DNA of 64,000 nucleotides. Source: CAYUQT01 sp964446835 (GTDB lineage: Bacteria > Planctomycetota > Phycisphaerae > UBA1845 > JAFGLZ01). The translations under genes were made by a program, and so were the position numbers. The notes beneath the pieces are model-generated. The model saw nothing but the letters and a program-made list of their open reading frames with translations, was not told the DNA's origin and did not search any database. Below, piece by piece: positions 55,965 through 64,000 of this stretch (position 1 is the first letter of the stretch; every line of letters starts with the position of its first letter). The DNA is taken from contig CAYUQT010000002.1 in assembly GCA_964446835.1 (NCBI GenBank), positions 124,001 to 188,000 on the forward strand, read 5' to 3'.

Positions 55965-57401
55965 TCAGAAGGGGGCGCCGCCCAGATCGGCCGTGGCATC
56001 GGCCATGGAACTCATGGAAATCGGCTCGGTCTGAGCCGACAGATTGCTGAACCGGGTCAGTCGTCCGTCGAAGTGAAGCTGGACCGTCCCCACGGGACCG
56101 TTTCGCTGTTTGGCGATGATAACCTCGGCGGTGTTCGTGAAGGCATAGCCCGGTTGATTGCTGTGATAGTAGTCCTCGCGATGGATGAGCAGCACAACAT
56201 CGGCATCCTGCTCGATAGCCCCGGACTCTCGAAGATCGCTCATCCGAGGGCGGTGGCCCTCGCGCTCTTCTGCCTGACGGTTCAACTGGGCAATCACCAC
56301 GACCGGGATATTCAGCTCGCGGGCCAGGGCCTTCAGCGCGCGGCTGATCTCGGACACCGCCTGCTGCCGGCTCTCGATGCGCCCCGTGGTCGTCATGAGC
56401 TGGAGATAATCGATGAAGATGGCTGATAGTCGGTGACGCAGGAAGAGCCTGCGGGCCTTGCTCCGCAGTTCCAGGGCCGTCATGTTCGGTGATTCGTCGA
56501 TGAAGAGAGGGGCATGCTCCATTTCGCCGCAGACCATGCCCAAGTGCTGGATGTCTCTCTCGCTGAGACGACCGCGCCGCATCTGTTGCGAATCGATCCC
56601 GGCCCGGCCGCACAGGATACGCTGAGCCACCTGATTCGCACTCTGCTCCATCGAGAAGAACAGCACCGGTTTTCGATCGTCCACGGCGATGAATTCGGCA
56701 ATATTCAGTCCGAGGGCTGTCTTTCCCATCGACGGACGGGCCGCCAGGACGATCATCTCGCCGTTCTGAAGGCCGCAGAGCTTCTCGTCCAACTGGTAGT
56801 AGCCGGTGGGCAGTCCCGTCAACGGATTATCGTCCCGATCCTTGAGACGCTCGTAGACCTCTTTGAGAACCGTTCGGAAGTTCTGCGCCTCGCTGACCAC
56901 CCGCTGGCTGACGACCTCGAAGATCTTCTTCTCGGCCTGGTCAAGGATATCGCGGGCCGTGTCTGACTCGGCGTAGGCGAGTTCCATGACCTCGCCCCCG
57001 GCGCGAATCAGCTCGCGCAGCATGGCCTTATCGCGAACGATTCTGGCGTAGTAGGTAGCATTGGCCGCTGAGGGTACCGACTCGACAAGCTGGACAATGT
57101 ACTCGACCCCACCGACCTGCTCGCTCAGGCCTCGGCGCTCCAGTTCGTCGCGGAGTGTCACCGCGTCAATCGGACGGCGCTGGTCGAACATGGACAGCAA
57201 GACGTCGTAAAGCAGGCGGTGGTCGTTGCGGTAGAAACGATCCTTGCCCTCCGGGCCAAGGACCTGAAGCACCTCCGCAATCACCTCACTATCGATGATC
57301 ATGGAGCCGAGCAGTGACATCTCGGCATCCATGTTTTGCGGGGGGACGCGCTCCAGGCGATCGTCACTCGGAGTCTTGATTCGTGGAATCGGACCCTCCA
57401 T
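55965..57401 (-). CDS. dnaB: Replicative DNA helicase DnaB
   Basis: A 478-residue hexameric replication helicase. The N-terminal primase-interacting domain (AEMSLLGSMIIDSEVIAEVLQVLG) is followed by the RecA-like domain with Walker A ARPSMGKTALGLNIA and Walker B IFIDYLQLM. The arginine-finger region RESGAIEQDADVVLLIHRED is present. The ATG at 57401 lies 38 bases inside the end of rplI, which is unusually deep overlap for this conserved pair; a downstream start (ATG at residue 24) is possible but would cut the N-domain. Confidence 0.95.
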   Translation of the reverse strand: MEGPIPRIKTPSDDRLERVPPQNMDAEMSLLGSMIIDSEVIAEVLQVLGPEGKDRFYRNDHRLLYDVLLSMFDQRRPIDAVTLRDELERRGLSEQVGGVEYIVQLVESVPSAANATYYARIVRDKAMLRELIRAGGEVMELAYAESDTARDILDQAEKKIFEVVSQRVVSEAQNFRTVLKEVYERLKDRDDNPLTGLPTGYYQLDEKLCGLQNGEMIVLAARPSMGKTALGLNIAEFIAVDDRKPVLFFSMEQSANQVAQRILCGRAGIDSQQMRRGRLSERDIQHLGMVCGEMEHAPLFIDESPNMTALELRSKARRLFLRHRLSAIFIDYLQLMTTTGRIESRQQAVSEISRALKALARELNIPVVVIAQLNRQAEEREGHRPRMSDLRESGAIEQDADVVLLIHREDYYHSNQPGYAFTNTAEVIIAKQRNGPVGTVQLHFDGRLTRFSNLSAQTEPISMSSMADATADLGGAPF

Positions 57402-57915
57402 GGTCAGCCGCCTCCTCAGTATCGGTATTCTCCGATGACTTTCCGCCGTCGTCAAGCTGCTCGCTGGCCCGCTCACGGACCACCCACACCTTGACCTCGG
57501 TCTTCAGATCGTCGGCGAACACGACCGGCACCATCACCGAATCCAACTGGCGAATGGACGTGTGCAACTGGATCTGTGACGCCTCGATGGCATGGCCTTC
57601 GTCGCGCAGGGCTGCGGCAATTTCCCGAGGCCCCACAGAGCCGTACAGGTGGCCCTCTTCGTTGGCCGCCGCTGCGATTGTGATCTCGACATTGGCCAGC
57701 GAGGTCGCCTGCGCCTCAAGGGCCCGCCGCCGCTCGAGACGAATCGACGCGGCTCGCTTCTTGTCCTCTTCAATGGCCTTGAGGTTCGCCGGCGTCGGCT
57801 CCATGGCCAGGTTGCACGGGATGAGATAGTTCCGTGCGTAGCCTTCCGACACCTCGACGACGTCGCCAACATGACCCAGCTTTGGGATATCCTTGCGAAG
57901 AAGCAGTTTAATCAT
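57364..57915 (-). CDS. rplI: 50S ribosomal protein L9
   Basis: A 183-residue protein binding 23S rRNA. The opening is canonical: MIKLLLRKDIPKLGHVGDVVEVSEGYARNYLIP. The second domain carries GSVGPREIAAALRDEG and ends with VWVVRERA. A further acidic tail of about 30 residues (SSENTDTEEAADHGGSDSTNQDSE) is a lineage-specific extension whose coding sequence overlaps the start of dnaB. Confidence 0.97.
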   Translation of the reverse strand: MIKLLLRKDIPKLGHVGDVVEVSEGYARNYLIPCNLAMEPTPANLKAIEEDKKRAASIRLERRRALEAQATSLANVEITIAAAANEEGHLYGSVGPREIAAALRDEGHAIEASQIQLHTSIRQLDSVMVPVVFADDLKTEVKVWVVRERASEQLDDGGKSSENTDTEEAADHGGSDSTNQDSE

Positions 57916-58033
57916 TTCTTAGTCACTCCCACGGCCCGACAGGACCGAGCCAGACCGCCCGGCGATTCAGATGCACCGACCCCCAACTCGGGCGGCCTTG
58001 GGTGCCCATCCTGCGATCGCCCGGCTCCAATGC

Positions 58034-58273
58034 CTATCCCTGGAAAGGCAGCAGTCCCAGAAATCGAGCGTACTTGATCGCCCGCTGAGCCGAACGCTGA
58101 TGCTGCGAACAGTTGCCGCTTCTCTTGCGGCTGAAGATCTTCCCACGGCTGCTGAGCAGCTTCGACAGCGATTGGAGATCCTTGTAGTCGACCTCCTTGA
58201 TCTTCTCACGGCAGTACCGGCAACTCTCCTGCTCACGCCAACGCTTCGTATTCTTAGTATTTGAGGGAGGCAT
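58034..58273 (-). CDS. rpsR: 30S ribosomal protein S18
   Basis: A 79-residue ribosomal protein. The start at 58273 (MPPSNTKNTKRWREQESCRYCREK) is preferred over an ATG three codons upstream. CRYCREK is the zinc-type variant of the N-terminus. The core DYKDLQSLSKLLSSRGKIFSRKRSGNCSQHQRSAQRAIKYARFLGLLPF matches S18. It lies between ssb and rplI, in the usual order. Confidence 0.96.
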   Translation of the reverse strand: MPPSNTKNTKRWREQESCRYCREKIKEVDYKDLQSLSKLLSSRGKIFSRKRSGNCSQHQRSAQRAIKYARFLGLLPFQG

Positions 58274-58401
58274 TCCACGCATCCTTTATCACAATCCGCC
58301 GCACGCAATGATCCCTATCGCACTGATCACCCTGCGGCCGAACACTCACGGAACCTCGACGGGTCAGCGTGACCCCGCCACTCTCACACATCCGGCCATC
58401 C

Positions 58402-58938
58402 TCAGAACGGCACATCCTTGTCCGTCATCGGTGGGGGCACATCGCCCTCATCGACAGGAGCCGGCATATCTTCTTCCATCGGGGGCATCGACTCGGCCGC
58501 GGCGGCCCTCGCGGGAGCAGACGTCACCGGGGGACGCGTCTGCCGGGCCTGTGGCTGCCCCATCGGACGGCCCTGGGGGCCCTCGGGACGGGCAGCCCCC
58601 TCCGGTCGACCCTGGCCGAGAAACTGGAATTTCTCTACCGTCACCGAAAGTTTGCTTCGCTTCTGTCCCTCGGGGGTCTCCCACTGCCGAAACTTCAGGC
58701 GACCTTCCACCAGAACCTGCCGCCCCTTGCTCATGTACTGGCAGAACACTTCGGCCTGACGACCGAAGACGGAGCAATCAACGAAACAGGTTTCCTCGTG
58801 ATCCTGGCCGTCCTGGCCGCGCCATCGATGGCTGCTGGCCAGTCCGAACTCCGCCACGGCGGTATTGCTCGGCGTATACGACAACTGCGGATCACGCGTG
58901 AGATTACCCACGAGAATCACACGATTGTAGCCGGCCAT
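58402..58938 (-). CDS. ssb: Single-stranded DNA-binding protein
   Basis: A 178-residue protein with the OB fold (NRVILVGNLTRDPQLSYTPSNTAVAEFGLASSHRW; GRQVLVEGRLKFRQWE), a flexible Gly/Pro/Gln linker and an acidic C-terminal tip ending DKDVPF, which recruits other replication proteins. The tip follows the usual (D/E)xP(F) pattern, and the linker is long. Confidence 0.96.
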   Translation of the reverse strand: MAGYNRVILVGNLTRDPQLSYTPSNTAVAEFGLASSHRWRGQDGQDHEETCFVDCSVFGRQAEVFCQYMSKGRQVLVEGRLKFRQWETPEGQKRSKLSVTVEKFQFLGQGRPEGAARPEGPQGRPMGQPQARQTRPPVTSAPARAAAAESMPPMEEDMPAPVDEGDVPPPMTDKDVPF

Positions 58939-58996
58939 GGTCGTTCATCCTGTTCAAGAGGACACAAGCCCGTCGGGGACGCCACAACCCACCGTT

Positions 58997-59542
58997 CTAC
59001 GAACGGGGCTCATCGTTCCCGGTGTCGGACCAGAGCGCCTCGGCCTCGGCCCGCGTCACTTCCTCGGGAACCTCGATGTCGGCAGGCTCGGCAGCCGCAA
59101 TCGGCTCGGCAACCGAGGGCTCGATCCTGTTGGATCGGAAACCTTCGTCCTCAGCGCCCTCAGGCCTTGAGGGCTGCTGAGCCCCGCTCCGCAGGAGAGC
59201 ACACTGATCCGCTGCCTCGCGTCCGAACACGGACAGTTGATCGTCGTTGAGCGTGCATCGCAGCACCAACAGACGGAGCACGATCTCCGACAGGCGGGCG
59301 TCTCGCTCGATGCCCACGATGCTCGCCGACGGGCACTTGAAGTAGGTCAGGACATAGCATGCGCGTTTGCGATGCTTGATCTCATACGCCAGCCGTCGCT
59401 CGTCCCATCGCTTGACGCCGATGAGCTCCGCGCCGGCACGTTGCATGATACGTCCGATCTCCTTCTCGACGGTTTCCCATTGTGTCGCCACACTGGGGTC
59501 GAACAGGAACATGCCTTCATAAGTGCTCAGCTTCAAGGTCAC
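58997..59542 (-). CDS. rpsF: 30S ribosomal protein S6
   Basis: A 181-residue protein. The ferredoxin-like core (YEGMFLFDP ... KRWDERRLAYEIKHRKRACYVLTYFKC) is followed by an acidic tail of about 70 residues, longer than in E. coli. Its ATG overlaps the pth stop by four bases (ATGA), so the two are coupled. Confidence 0.95.
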   Translation of the reverse strand: MTLKLSTYEGMFLFDPSVATQWETVEKEIGRIMQRAGAELIGVKRWDERRLAYEIKHRKRACYVLTYFKCPSASIVGIERDARLSEIVLRLLVLRCTLNDDQLSVFGREAADQCALLRSGAQQPSRPEGAEDEGFRSNRIEPSVAEPIAAAEPADIEVPEEVTRAEAEALWSDTGNDEPRS

Positions 59543-60171
59543 TTCTCCTCAGGTCGTTCCCGGTTACGCTCCGCCGCATCACCCGATGACTTGTCCCTGC
59601 ATCGGGCGCCCGGCGGGCTGTTGAACCGGTTCATACACTCTTGAATTCCATCTCGAACCCAGCACTCCACCGCTTCGACTGCGGATGTCAGAGCTTGGAT
59701 CAGCAACGGAGCCTCGTCCTCTGCCACAGGACTCAGCACATATTCCACCGTGCGTCCCGGCTCTGCGGCCCCGATTCCGACACGCACGCGTGCCAGCTCC
59801 AAAGTACCCAGGCGCTGGAGGATGTCCTCCAACCCCTTGTGTCCCCCCGATGAACCATCGGGCCGAACACGAATCCTACCTATCGGCAGTGCCAGGTCGT
59901 CCAGCACCACCAAGACCTCATTGGGCGGCAACTTATAGAACTGCTTGGCCGCCAGAACCGATTCACCGCTGCGGTTCATGAACGTGGTTGGCTTAAGCAG
60001 CGCCACGTCCTGACCTGCCCATCGTCCGGAACCGAACAGGCCGTTGAACTTCTCGCGATGAACCTCAATCCGCCATCGCTGGGCGAGCAGGTCCATCACC
60101 TGATAGCCCAGATTATGCCGCGTCTGGGCATATTTCCGTCCCGGATTGCCCAAACCCACGATCAGTTTCAT
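59539..60171 (-). CDS. pth: Peptidyl-tRNA hydrolase
   Basis: A 210-residue enzyme that releases peptidyl-tRNA from stalled ribosomes. Catalytic His19 (QTRHNLGYQ), the Asn in FMNRSG, and the Asp of VLDDLALPIG are present. The C-terminal ~25 residues are a charged extension beyond the usual end. It lies between rplY and rpsF, in the conserved order. Confidence 0.96.
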   Translation of the reverse strand: MKLIVGLGNPGRKYAQTRHNLGYQVMDLLAQRWRIEVHREKFNGLFGSGRWAGQDVALLKPTTFMNRSGESVLAAKQFYKLPPNEVLVVLDDLALPIGRIRVRPDGSSGGHKGLEDILQRLGTLELARVRVGIGAAEPGRTVEYVLSPVAEDEAPLLIQALTSAVEAVECWVRDGIQECMNRFNSPPGARCRDKSSGDAAERNRERPEEK

Positions 60172-60269
60172 GGTCGCGCGGGCTCAAGCCGATCAGGCCG
60201 CAGGGGTCCTCGATGCGCCGAATTCCAATCGGGGTGCCCCAGCACTTCCGATGGATCGCGCTCGACCGA

Positions 60270-60914
60270 CTAGCCCTCTGCCTCCGGCTCTTCTTCTTTC
60301 TTCTGCCGACCAATGACTTCCGGCTCGGCGGGGCCTTCGGCCTCGGCAACGGCCGGTTTGGCCTCCTCTTCGACCAAGGCCCGTACGGCCACCACGGGGG
60401 TCTCGGGGGCAGCGGTGGCCTCGACGCCCGCAGGCAGTTCGAGGTCGCGAACGAACAACGTCTGGCCCAGCTTCATTTGCTGCACGTTGAGCCGGATCAC
60501 GTCCGGAATGTCAGTCACCCGGCAGCGGATCGCCAGGTCCTGCACCATCTGATCGACCACGCCACCGTCGCTCACACCTACCGGCGTGCCGCGGAGATCG
60601 ATAGGCACCTTGACCTCGACAACCTGGTGCACATCGACCTTCGCCAGATCGAGGTGAATCAGGTCTGTCCCCAGGTGGTCATATTGCGCATCCTTGATCA
60701 GATACTGGAACTGTTGGCCGTCGATATCGACCTGAAGCAGGTGCGTGCTCTGGTGCAACGAGAGCTTCAGCTCGTGCGCGGGTAGAGCGATGGGCTCGGG
60801 GGCCCCTTCGCTGCTGTATACGATCGCCGGAACAAGCCCCTGCTTCCTCAGGCGACGAGTCGCCTTGGTGCCCAGTGCCTCTCTTCGCGTTGCCTTGATC
60901 ATCTGGGTTTCCAT
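60270..60914 (-). CDS. rplY: 50S ribosomal protein L25 / general stress protein Ctc
   Basis: About 214 residues, the long TL5/Ctc form. The N-terminal 5S rRNA-binding domain (RRLRKQGLVPAIVYSSEG ... LLQVDIDGQQFQYLIKDAQYDH) is followed by the C-terminal beta domain (VPIDLRGTPVGVSDGG) and an acidic tail. The ATG at 60914 has GGAG 11 bases upstream; a GTG one codon earlier is also possible. It is between prs and pth. Confidence 0.93.
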   Translation of the reverse strand: METQMIKATRREALGTKATRRLRKQGLVPAIVYSSEGAPEPIALPAHELKLSLHQSTHLLQVDIDGQQFQYLIKDAQYDHLGTDLIHLDLAKVDVHQVVEVKVPIDLRGTPVGVSDGGVVDQMVQDLAIRCRVTDIPDVIRLNVQQMKLGQTLFVRDLELPAGVEATAAPETPVVAVRALVEEEAKPAVAEAEGPAEPEVIGRQKKEEEPEAEG

Positions 60915-60991
60915 CACTTCGGTCTCCTAAAGCCCCCGTGGTCGCCAGCGTTGCGGCATGCCCCTTTCATTGAAAGGTGGAGGCTCACACA

Positions 60992-61939
60992 CTACTGCTT
61001 CAAGAACAGACTGCTGACCGATTCGTCGCGGTGAATCCGCCGAATCGCCTCGCCCAACAGTTCGGAAACACTCAACACTTCAATCTTCTTCCCGCCAAAC
61101 ATGGTCTTGTCGTTCAGCGGAATCGTATCGGCCACCGTCAACGTATCGATGGGCGCGCTGCTGAGACGCTCCATCGCCGGTCCGCAGAGAACGGCATGCG
61201 TCGCACCGACCGTGACGCTCCGAGCGCCGAAACTCCTGACCAATCGGGCGGCCTCACAGATCGTACCAGCCGTGGCGATCATGTCGTCGACCATCAGAAC
61301 GTGACGCCCGCGAACATCGCCGATGATATTCTGAACGATCGCCTGGCTCCCGCTGATCCGACGTTTGTCGATGACGGCAATATCACCCTGAAGGTGCTGG
61401 GCATATATCCTGGCCCGCTTGAGGTTTCCGACATCCGGACTGACCAGCACGATCTCCTCGTGAACCGTCCGCTGGAAGTAGGCTGAGAAGACGGGCTCAG
61501 CGAGAAGATGGTCCACCGGGATGTCAAAGAACCCCTGAATCTGAGCCGCATGAAGATCGATCGTCAGAAGGCGATCTGTCCCGGCAGTCGTCATCAGATT
61601 CGCAACAAGCTTCGCCGTAATCGGTACGCGGCCTTCATCCTTGCGATCCTGACGGGCGTAGCCGAAATACGGAATCACCGCCGTGATTCGCCGAGCCGAT
61701 GCGCGACGCAGACACTCAATGAAAATCAGCAACTCCATCAGGTTCCGGTTGACCGGGTGGCACGTGCTTTGAATGACGAATACATCTCGTCCTCGCACGT
61801 CGTCATCCAGTTTAACGATGAGCTCGCCGTCCGGAAACTCATCGACCCGGGCGCGTCCCTGGTTGACGCCGAGATATTGGCAGATCTTTTCGGCCAAGGC
61901 GGGGTTACTCGTCCCACCAAAGACCTTCAGACCGTTCAT
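60992..61939 (-). CDS. prs: Ribose-phosphate pyrophosphokinase
   Basis: A 315-residue enzyme making PRPP from ribose 5-phosphate and ATP. FGGTSNPALAEKICQYLGV opens it, DLHAAQIQGFFDIPVDHL holds the metal/ATP site, and VMVDDMIATAGTI is the PRPP-binding loop. It is preceded by tRNA-Gln and probably transcribed from the same promoter at 62260-62288. Confidence 0.97.
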   Translation of the reverse strand: MNGLKVFGGTSNPALAEKICQYLGVNQGRARVDEFPDGELIVKLDDDVRGRDVFVIQSTCHPVNRNLMELLIFIECLRRASARRITAVIPYFGYARQDRKDEGRVPITAKLVANLMTTAGTDRLLTIDLHAAQIQGFFDIPVDHLLAEPVFSAYFQRTVHEEIVLVSPDVGNLKRARIYAQHLQGDIAVIDKRRISGSQAIVQNIIGDVRGRHVLMVDDMIATAGTICEAARLVRSFGARSVTVGATHAVLCGPAMERLSSAPIDTLTVADTIPLNDKTMFGGKKIEVLSVSELLGEAIRRIHRDESVSSLFLKQ

Positions 61940-61991
61940 ACCTCAATCTCCGCTATGCACACATCCGCGACGGTAACCACACCGGACCAAT

Positions 61992-62063
61992 CTACCCGGC
62001 CTGGACTCGAACCAGGAATGCCAGAACCAAAATCTGGTGTGTTACCTATTACACCACCGGGTA
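61992..62063 (-). tRNA. tRNA-Gln (UUG)
   Basis: 72 bases including the discriminator G at 61992. The 7-base acceptor TACCCGG/CCGGGTA, anticodon stem CCAGA/TCTGG with loop TTTTGGT (anticodon TTG), and T stem CCTGG/CCAGG with TTCGAGT are visible; CCA is not encoded. It lies 52 bases upstream of prs. Confidence 0.95.
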
Positions 62064-62375
62064 AGGGCATCCTTCCCAGAATTACATAGGGTTCGGCACA
62101 ACTGCTCGCGGTAGCGCTGGACCACCCCGAGGCTTGAGTTCGGCGCCGCGAGCGCCAACCCACCGCCGGACACTGCGCTCCCCGACTGGGAAACCCACGC
62201 GCCCGACTACCCCTTTGGGGGCAGCTTACCTGATGCCTGCTCAACCGCAGGACATTCGTACTTTAGCGTTGCACCGGCAGGGTGTCAAGCACGGCGCGCC
62301 GTCTCGACCGAGGCGCTGCAGCAGCCACCACCCGACTCACCCACCGAAAAATGGGGATGGCGCCGGCGCCACCCT
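62064..62375. other. Intergenic region upstream of tRNA-Gln, 312 bases
   Basis: Contains the promoter at 62260-62288 and otherwise GC-rich sequence with no gene on either strand that I can support. Confidence 0.4.
62260..62288 (-). promoter_or_regulatory. sigma-70 promoter for tRNA-Gln and the prs block
   Basis: On the minus strand, TTGACA (62288-62283), a 17-base spacer and TAAAGT (62265-62260). The first gene downstream is tRNA-Gln about 190 bases away, so the transcript would have a long leader. It matches consensus better than any other upstream site here. Confidence 0.65.
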
Positions 62376-62825
62376 TTACATAGGACGCCGGGATCGATAG
62401 CAGTCTCTGCAATAGACGGGACGGCCTTCGACCGGCTTGAACGGAACCTGCGTCGTCTGACCACACGCCGAACAGACGGCGTCGAACAATTCACGAGGTC
62501 CGGAACCGGGCCCTGAGGAGCGTCCGCGAGGCGGGCCACCGGAACGCGAGCCGAACCGGCCACCCATCCCACCCCGACCGCGATCGCCGCCGCCACCGCG
62601 GGGACCCGAACCGCCGGAGAAACTCCGAGGGGGTCTGGACTGTCCCTGCATCCCACCCCCACCCGCCTCGTCGCTCTTGCGTGTACGGCGGGCGGCGCGA
62701 CACCCTGGGCATCGCTTGGGTTCATTCGTCAGCCCGATCTGGGCATATCGTTCCTGGTCGGCGGCTGAATGCACAAACTCCTGACCACAAGCGGCGCACA
62801 TAATCATCTTGTCTTCGTAGGGCAT
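62376..62825 (-). CDS. RG-rich protein with two zinc ribbons
   Basis: A 149-residue protein. The ATG at 62825 begins the N-terminal zinc ribbon (CAACGQEFVHSAADQERYAQIG ... RCPGC), followed by a Gly/Arg-rich middle (GGSGPRGGGGDRGRGGMGGRFG) and a C-terminal ribbon (CSACGQTTQVPFKPVEGRPVYCRDC). Proteins of this layout are found in many bacteria as small CxxC zinc-ribbon proteins, with the RG stretch suggesting RNA binding. Function is not known. A longer upstream reading lacks a ribosome site and is rejected. Confidence 0.78.
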   Translation of the reverse strand: MPYEDKMIMCAACGQEFVHSAADQERYAQIGLTNEPKRCPGCRAARRTRKSDEAGGGGMQGQSRPPRSFSGGSGPRGGGGDRGRGGMGGRFGSRSGGPPRGRSSGPGSGPRELFDAVCSACGQTTQVPFKPVEGRPVYCRDCYRSRRPM

Positions 62826-63131
62826 GGGATAGGGTCCTGTGGAAAACAGTAACTTGGAATTAAACGGTTCGACACTTATCTGGCGGGTGCGCCGGTCAGG
62901 AGGAAGTGAAGAGAGGGTCAGCCGTGGTCTTCCGTGTGATTGGGCGGAGATCACGCGACTGCCATCGTGCCCACTTATACCACCCACAGGCTTGTCATAT
63001 CGGAGCCAAGCCGTTCGCCGGCCTGTAACGAGACTCCGGGACACCCGCTACCTCCGTCTTATGATGACAGAGGACTTCTCGTTTGTCCAGAGGAACTTGA
63101 TGCCCGTTTTATCCTCTTGTAGGCTGCCATC
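62826..63131. other. Divergent intergenic region, 306 bases
   Basis: Between the zinc-ribbon gene (minus) and the glycosyltransferase (plus). Nothing recognisable beyond expected promoters. Confidence 0.35.
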
Positions 63132-64000
63132 ATGCGACCCCCCAATACCCTCGGTGTCAGTGTGGTGATGGCGACTCGCAACAGGCGGGACGTTCTCCTG
63201 CAAACGCTGTCGCAGGTCGAGGCCTGCGGACTGTCCCCCAACGACATGGAGATCTTCGTCGTCGACAATGCCTCGACCGACGGGACCGTCTGCGCCGTGG
63301 CCGAGCGTTTCCCCGAAGTTCACGTCCTTGCACTACCCGACAACCGTGGAAGCTGTGCCAAGGGTTTGGCCCTCGGCGAGACCCGCTTTCGCTACGTCCT
63401 GTTCCTGGATGACGATTCCTGGCCCATCGGCGATGCCGTGCCCCGGATGATCCAGCGATTCGAATCCACCCCCTCGCTGGCCGCGGCAGGTTTCATGGCG
63501 CACCTTCCGGATGGACGGATGGAATGCAGCGCTATGCCCCATGTCTTCATCGGTTGCGGTGTCGGATTCCGTCGCGACATCCTCCTCCATGTCGGGGGGA
63601 TTGACGCGTGGTTCTTCATGCAGGCCGAAGAGTACGACCTGTCATTCCGGCTGGCCAATGCGGGCTATCAGGTCAACGTATACGACGATCTTCACGTTCG
63701 ACACCTGAAGACACCTCAGGCCAGATACCGCGGCACCACCGCGTACTATGACACGCGCAACAACATGGTGCTCGCATGGCGATTCCTGAAGAATCCGTGG
63801 CTTCGCATCTATCTGAGCGACTGGATGCAGCGATATGCCTGGCTGAGCTTCCCGTCGGGATGTGGGTCGGATTATGCCCGCGGATTGGCGGCGGGTCTGA
63901 CCCGATCGATCGCGGAAAGGTTCGGCGGCTCAAACACACCCCTTTCACCGCGAGCCTTCGAGACCTTCTTCTGCATCCACCGGATCGAGGGGCATATGGC
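63132..64000 (+). CDS. Family 2 glycosyltransferase (cut by window edge)
   Basis: The open reading frame runs from ATG 63132 off the right edge (about 289 residues visible). The GT-A fold opens with VSVVMATRNRRDVLLQTL, the nucleotide part is FVVDNASTDGTV, and the metal motif is FLDDDSWP. HVFIGCGVGFRRDIL and AEEYDLSFRLANAGYQV follow the acceptor-side motif of rhamnosyl/dTDP-type transferases. It likely acts in polysaccharide or O-antigen-like synthesis. Confidence 0.88.
   Translation, partial: MRPPNTLGVSVVMATRNRRDVLLQTLSQVEACGLSPNDMEIFVVDNASTDGTVCAVAERFPEVHVLALPDNRGSCAKGLALGETRFRYVLFLDDDSWPIGDAVPRMIQRFESTPSLAAAGFMAHLPDGRMECSAMPHVFIGCGVGFRRDILLHVGGIDAWFFMQAEEYDLSFRLANAGYQVNVYDDLHVRHLKTPQARYRGTTAYYDTRNNMVLAWRFLKNPWLRIYLSDWMQRYAWLSFPSGCGSDYARGLAAGLTRSIAERFGGSNTPLSPRAFETFFCIHRIEGHM

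Overview
The window looks like a chromosomal segment of a Planctomycetota bacterium, probably from an uncultured or Phycisphaerae-like lineage. The sequence is GC-rich. It has many secreted sugar-active proteins with Sec or Tat signals (beta-propellers, a GH99-like enzyme, Gfo/Idh/MocA and TIM-barrel Tat proteins). It also carries a DUF3467 gene, a HAAS-domain/PadR pair and tandem families of secreted HEAT-like proteins. This assignment is inference from gene content; there is no rRNA here.

Layout. (1) 1-4.9 kb: the binding protein (cut by the window edge) and ATPase of a small-molecule ABC importer, an enolase-superfamily enzyme, a secreted thioredoxin-fold protein and a DUF3467 protein. (2) 5.05-12.2 kb: a complete oligopeptide-type ABC importer (binding protein, two permeases, two ATPases) ending in a translationally coupled sialidase-like propeller. 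(3) 12.3-18.9 kb: a Tat-exported Gfo/Idh/MocA oxidoreductase, then a pair of large secreted proteins, one with acidic calcium-type loops and one lyase-like with a C-terminal Ig-like domain. (4) 18.9-20.4 kb: a 1.5 kb non-coding island with degenerate repeats and palindromes. (5) 20.4-29.25 kb: a decaying tandem array in which the module [large Asn/Asp-rich protein - secreted HEAT-like protein - zinc-phospholipase-like protein] occurs once nearly complete and then in two or three increasingly truncated copies. This is the most unusual part of the window. (6) 29.25-40.7 kb: a secreted propeller, yacG, two membrane glycosyltransferase-type genes, a sodium/solute symporter, a ferritin-like protein, a kelch protein, and a PadR regulator with a HAAS-domain membrane protein behind a near-consensus promoter overlapped by two direct repeats. 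(7) 40.8-46.7 kb: a GH99-like enzyme and an opposing sugar-catabolic operon (Tat TIM-barrel isomerase/epimerase, class I aldolase, PfkB kinase, uronate-isomerase-like protein).

(8) 47.1-52.6 kb: rpsA, a short sigma-70 factor, a small lipoprotein, an orphan sugar-binding protein and a secreted esterase. (9) 52.6-62.3 kb, minus strand: the conserved block tRNA-Gln - prs - rplY/ctc - pth - rpsF - ssb - rpsR - rplI - dnaB, followed by recQ and a second sialidase-like propeller, behind a TTGACA-17-TAAAGT promoter. (10) The right edge has an RG-rich zinc-ribbon protein and a partial family 2 glycosyltransferase.

Together the accessory genes describe a cell that degrades extracellular polysaccharides or glycoproteins, imports the products through ABC systems and the symporter, and catabolises sugar acids. 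The right third is ordinary translation and replication machinery. No CRISPR array, phage or intact transposase was seen.
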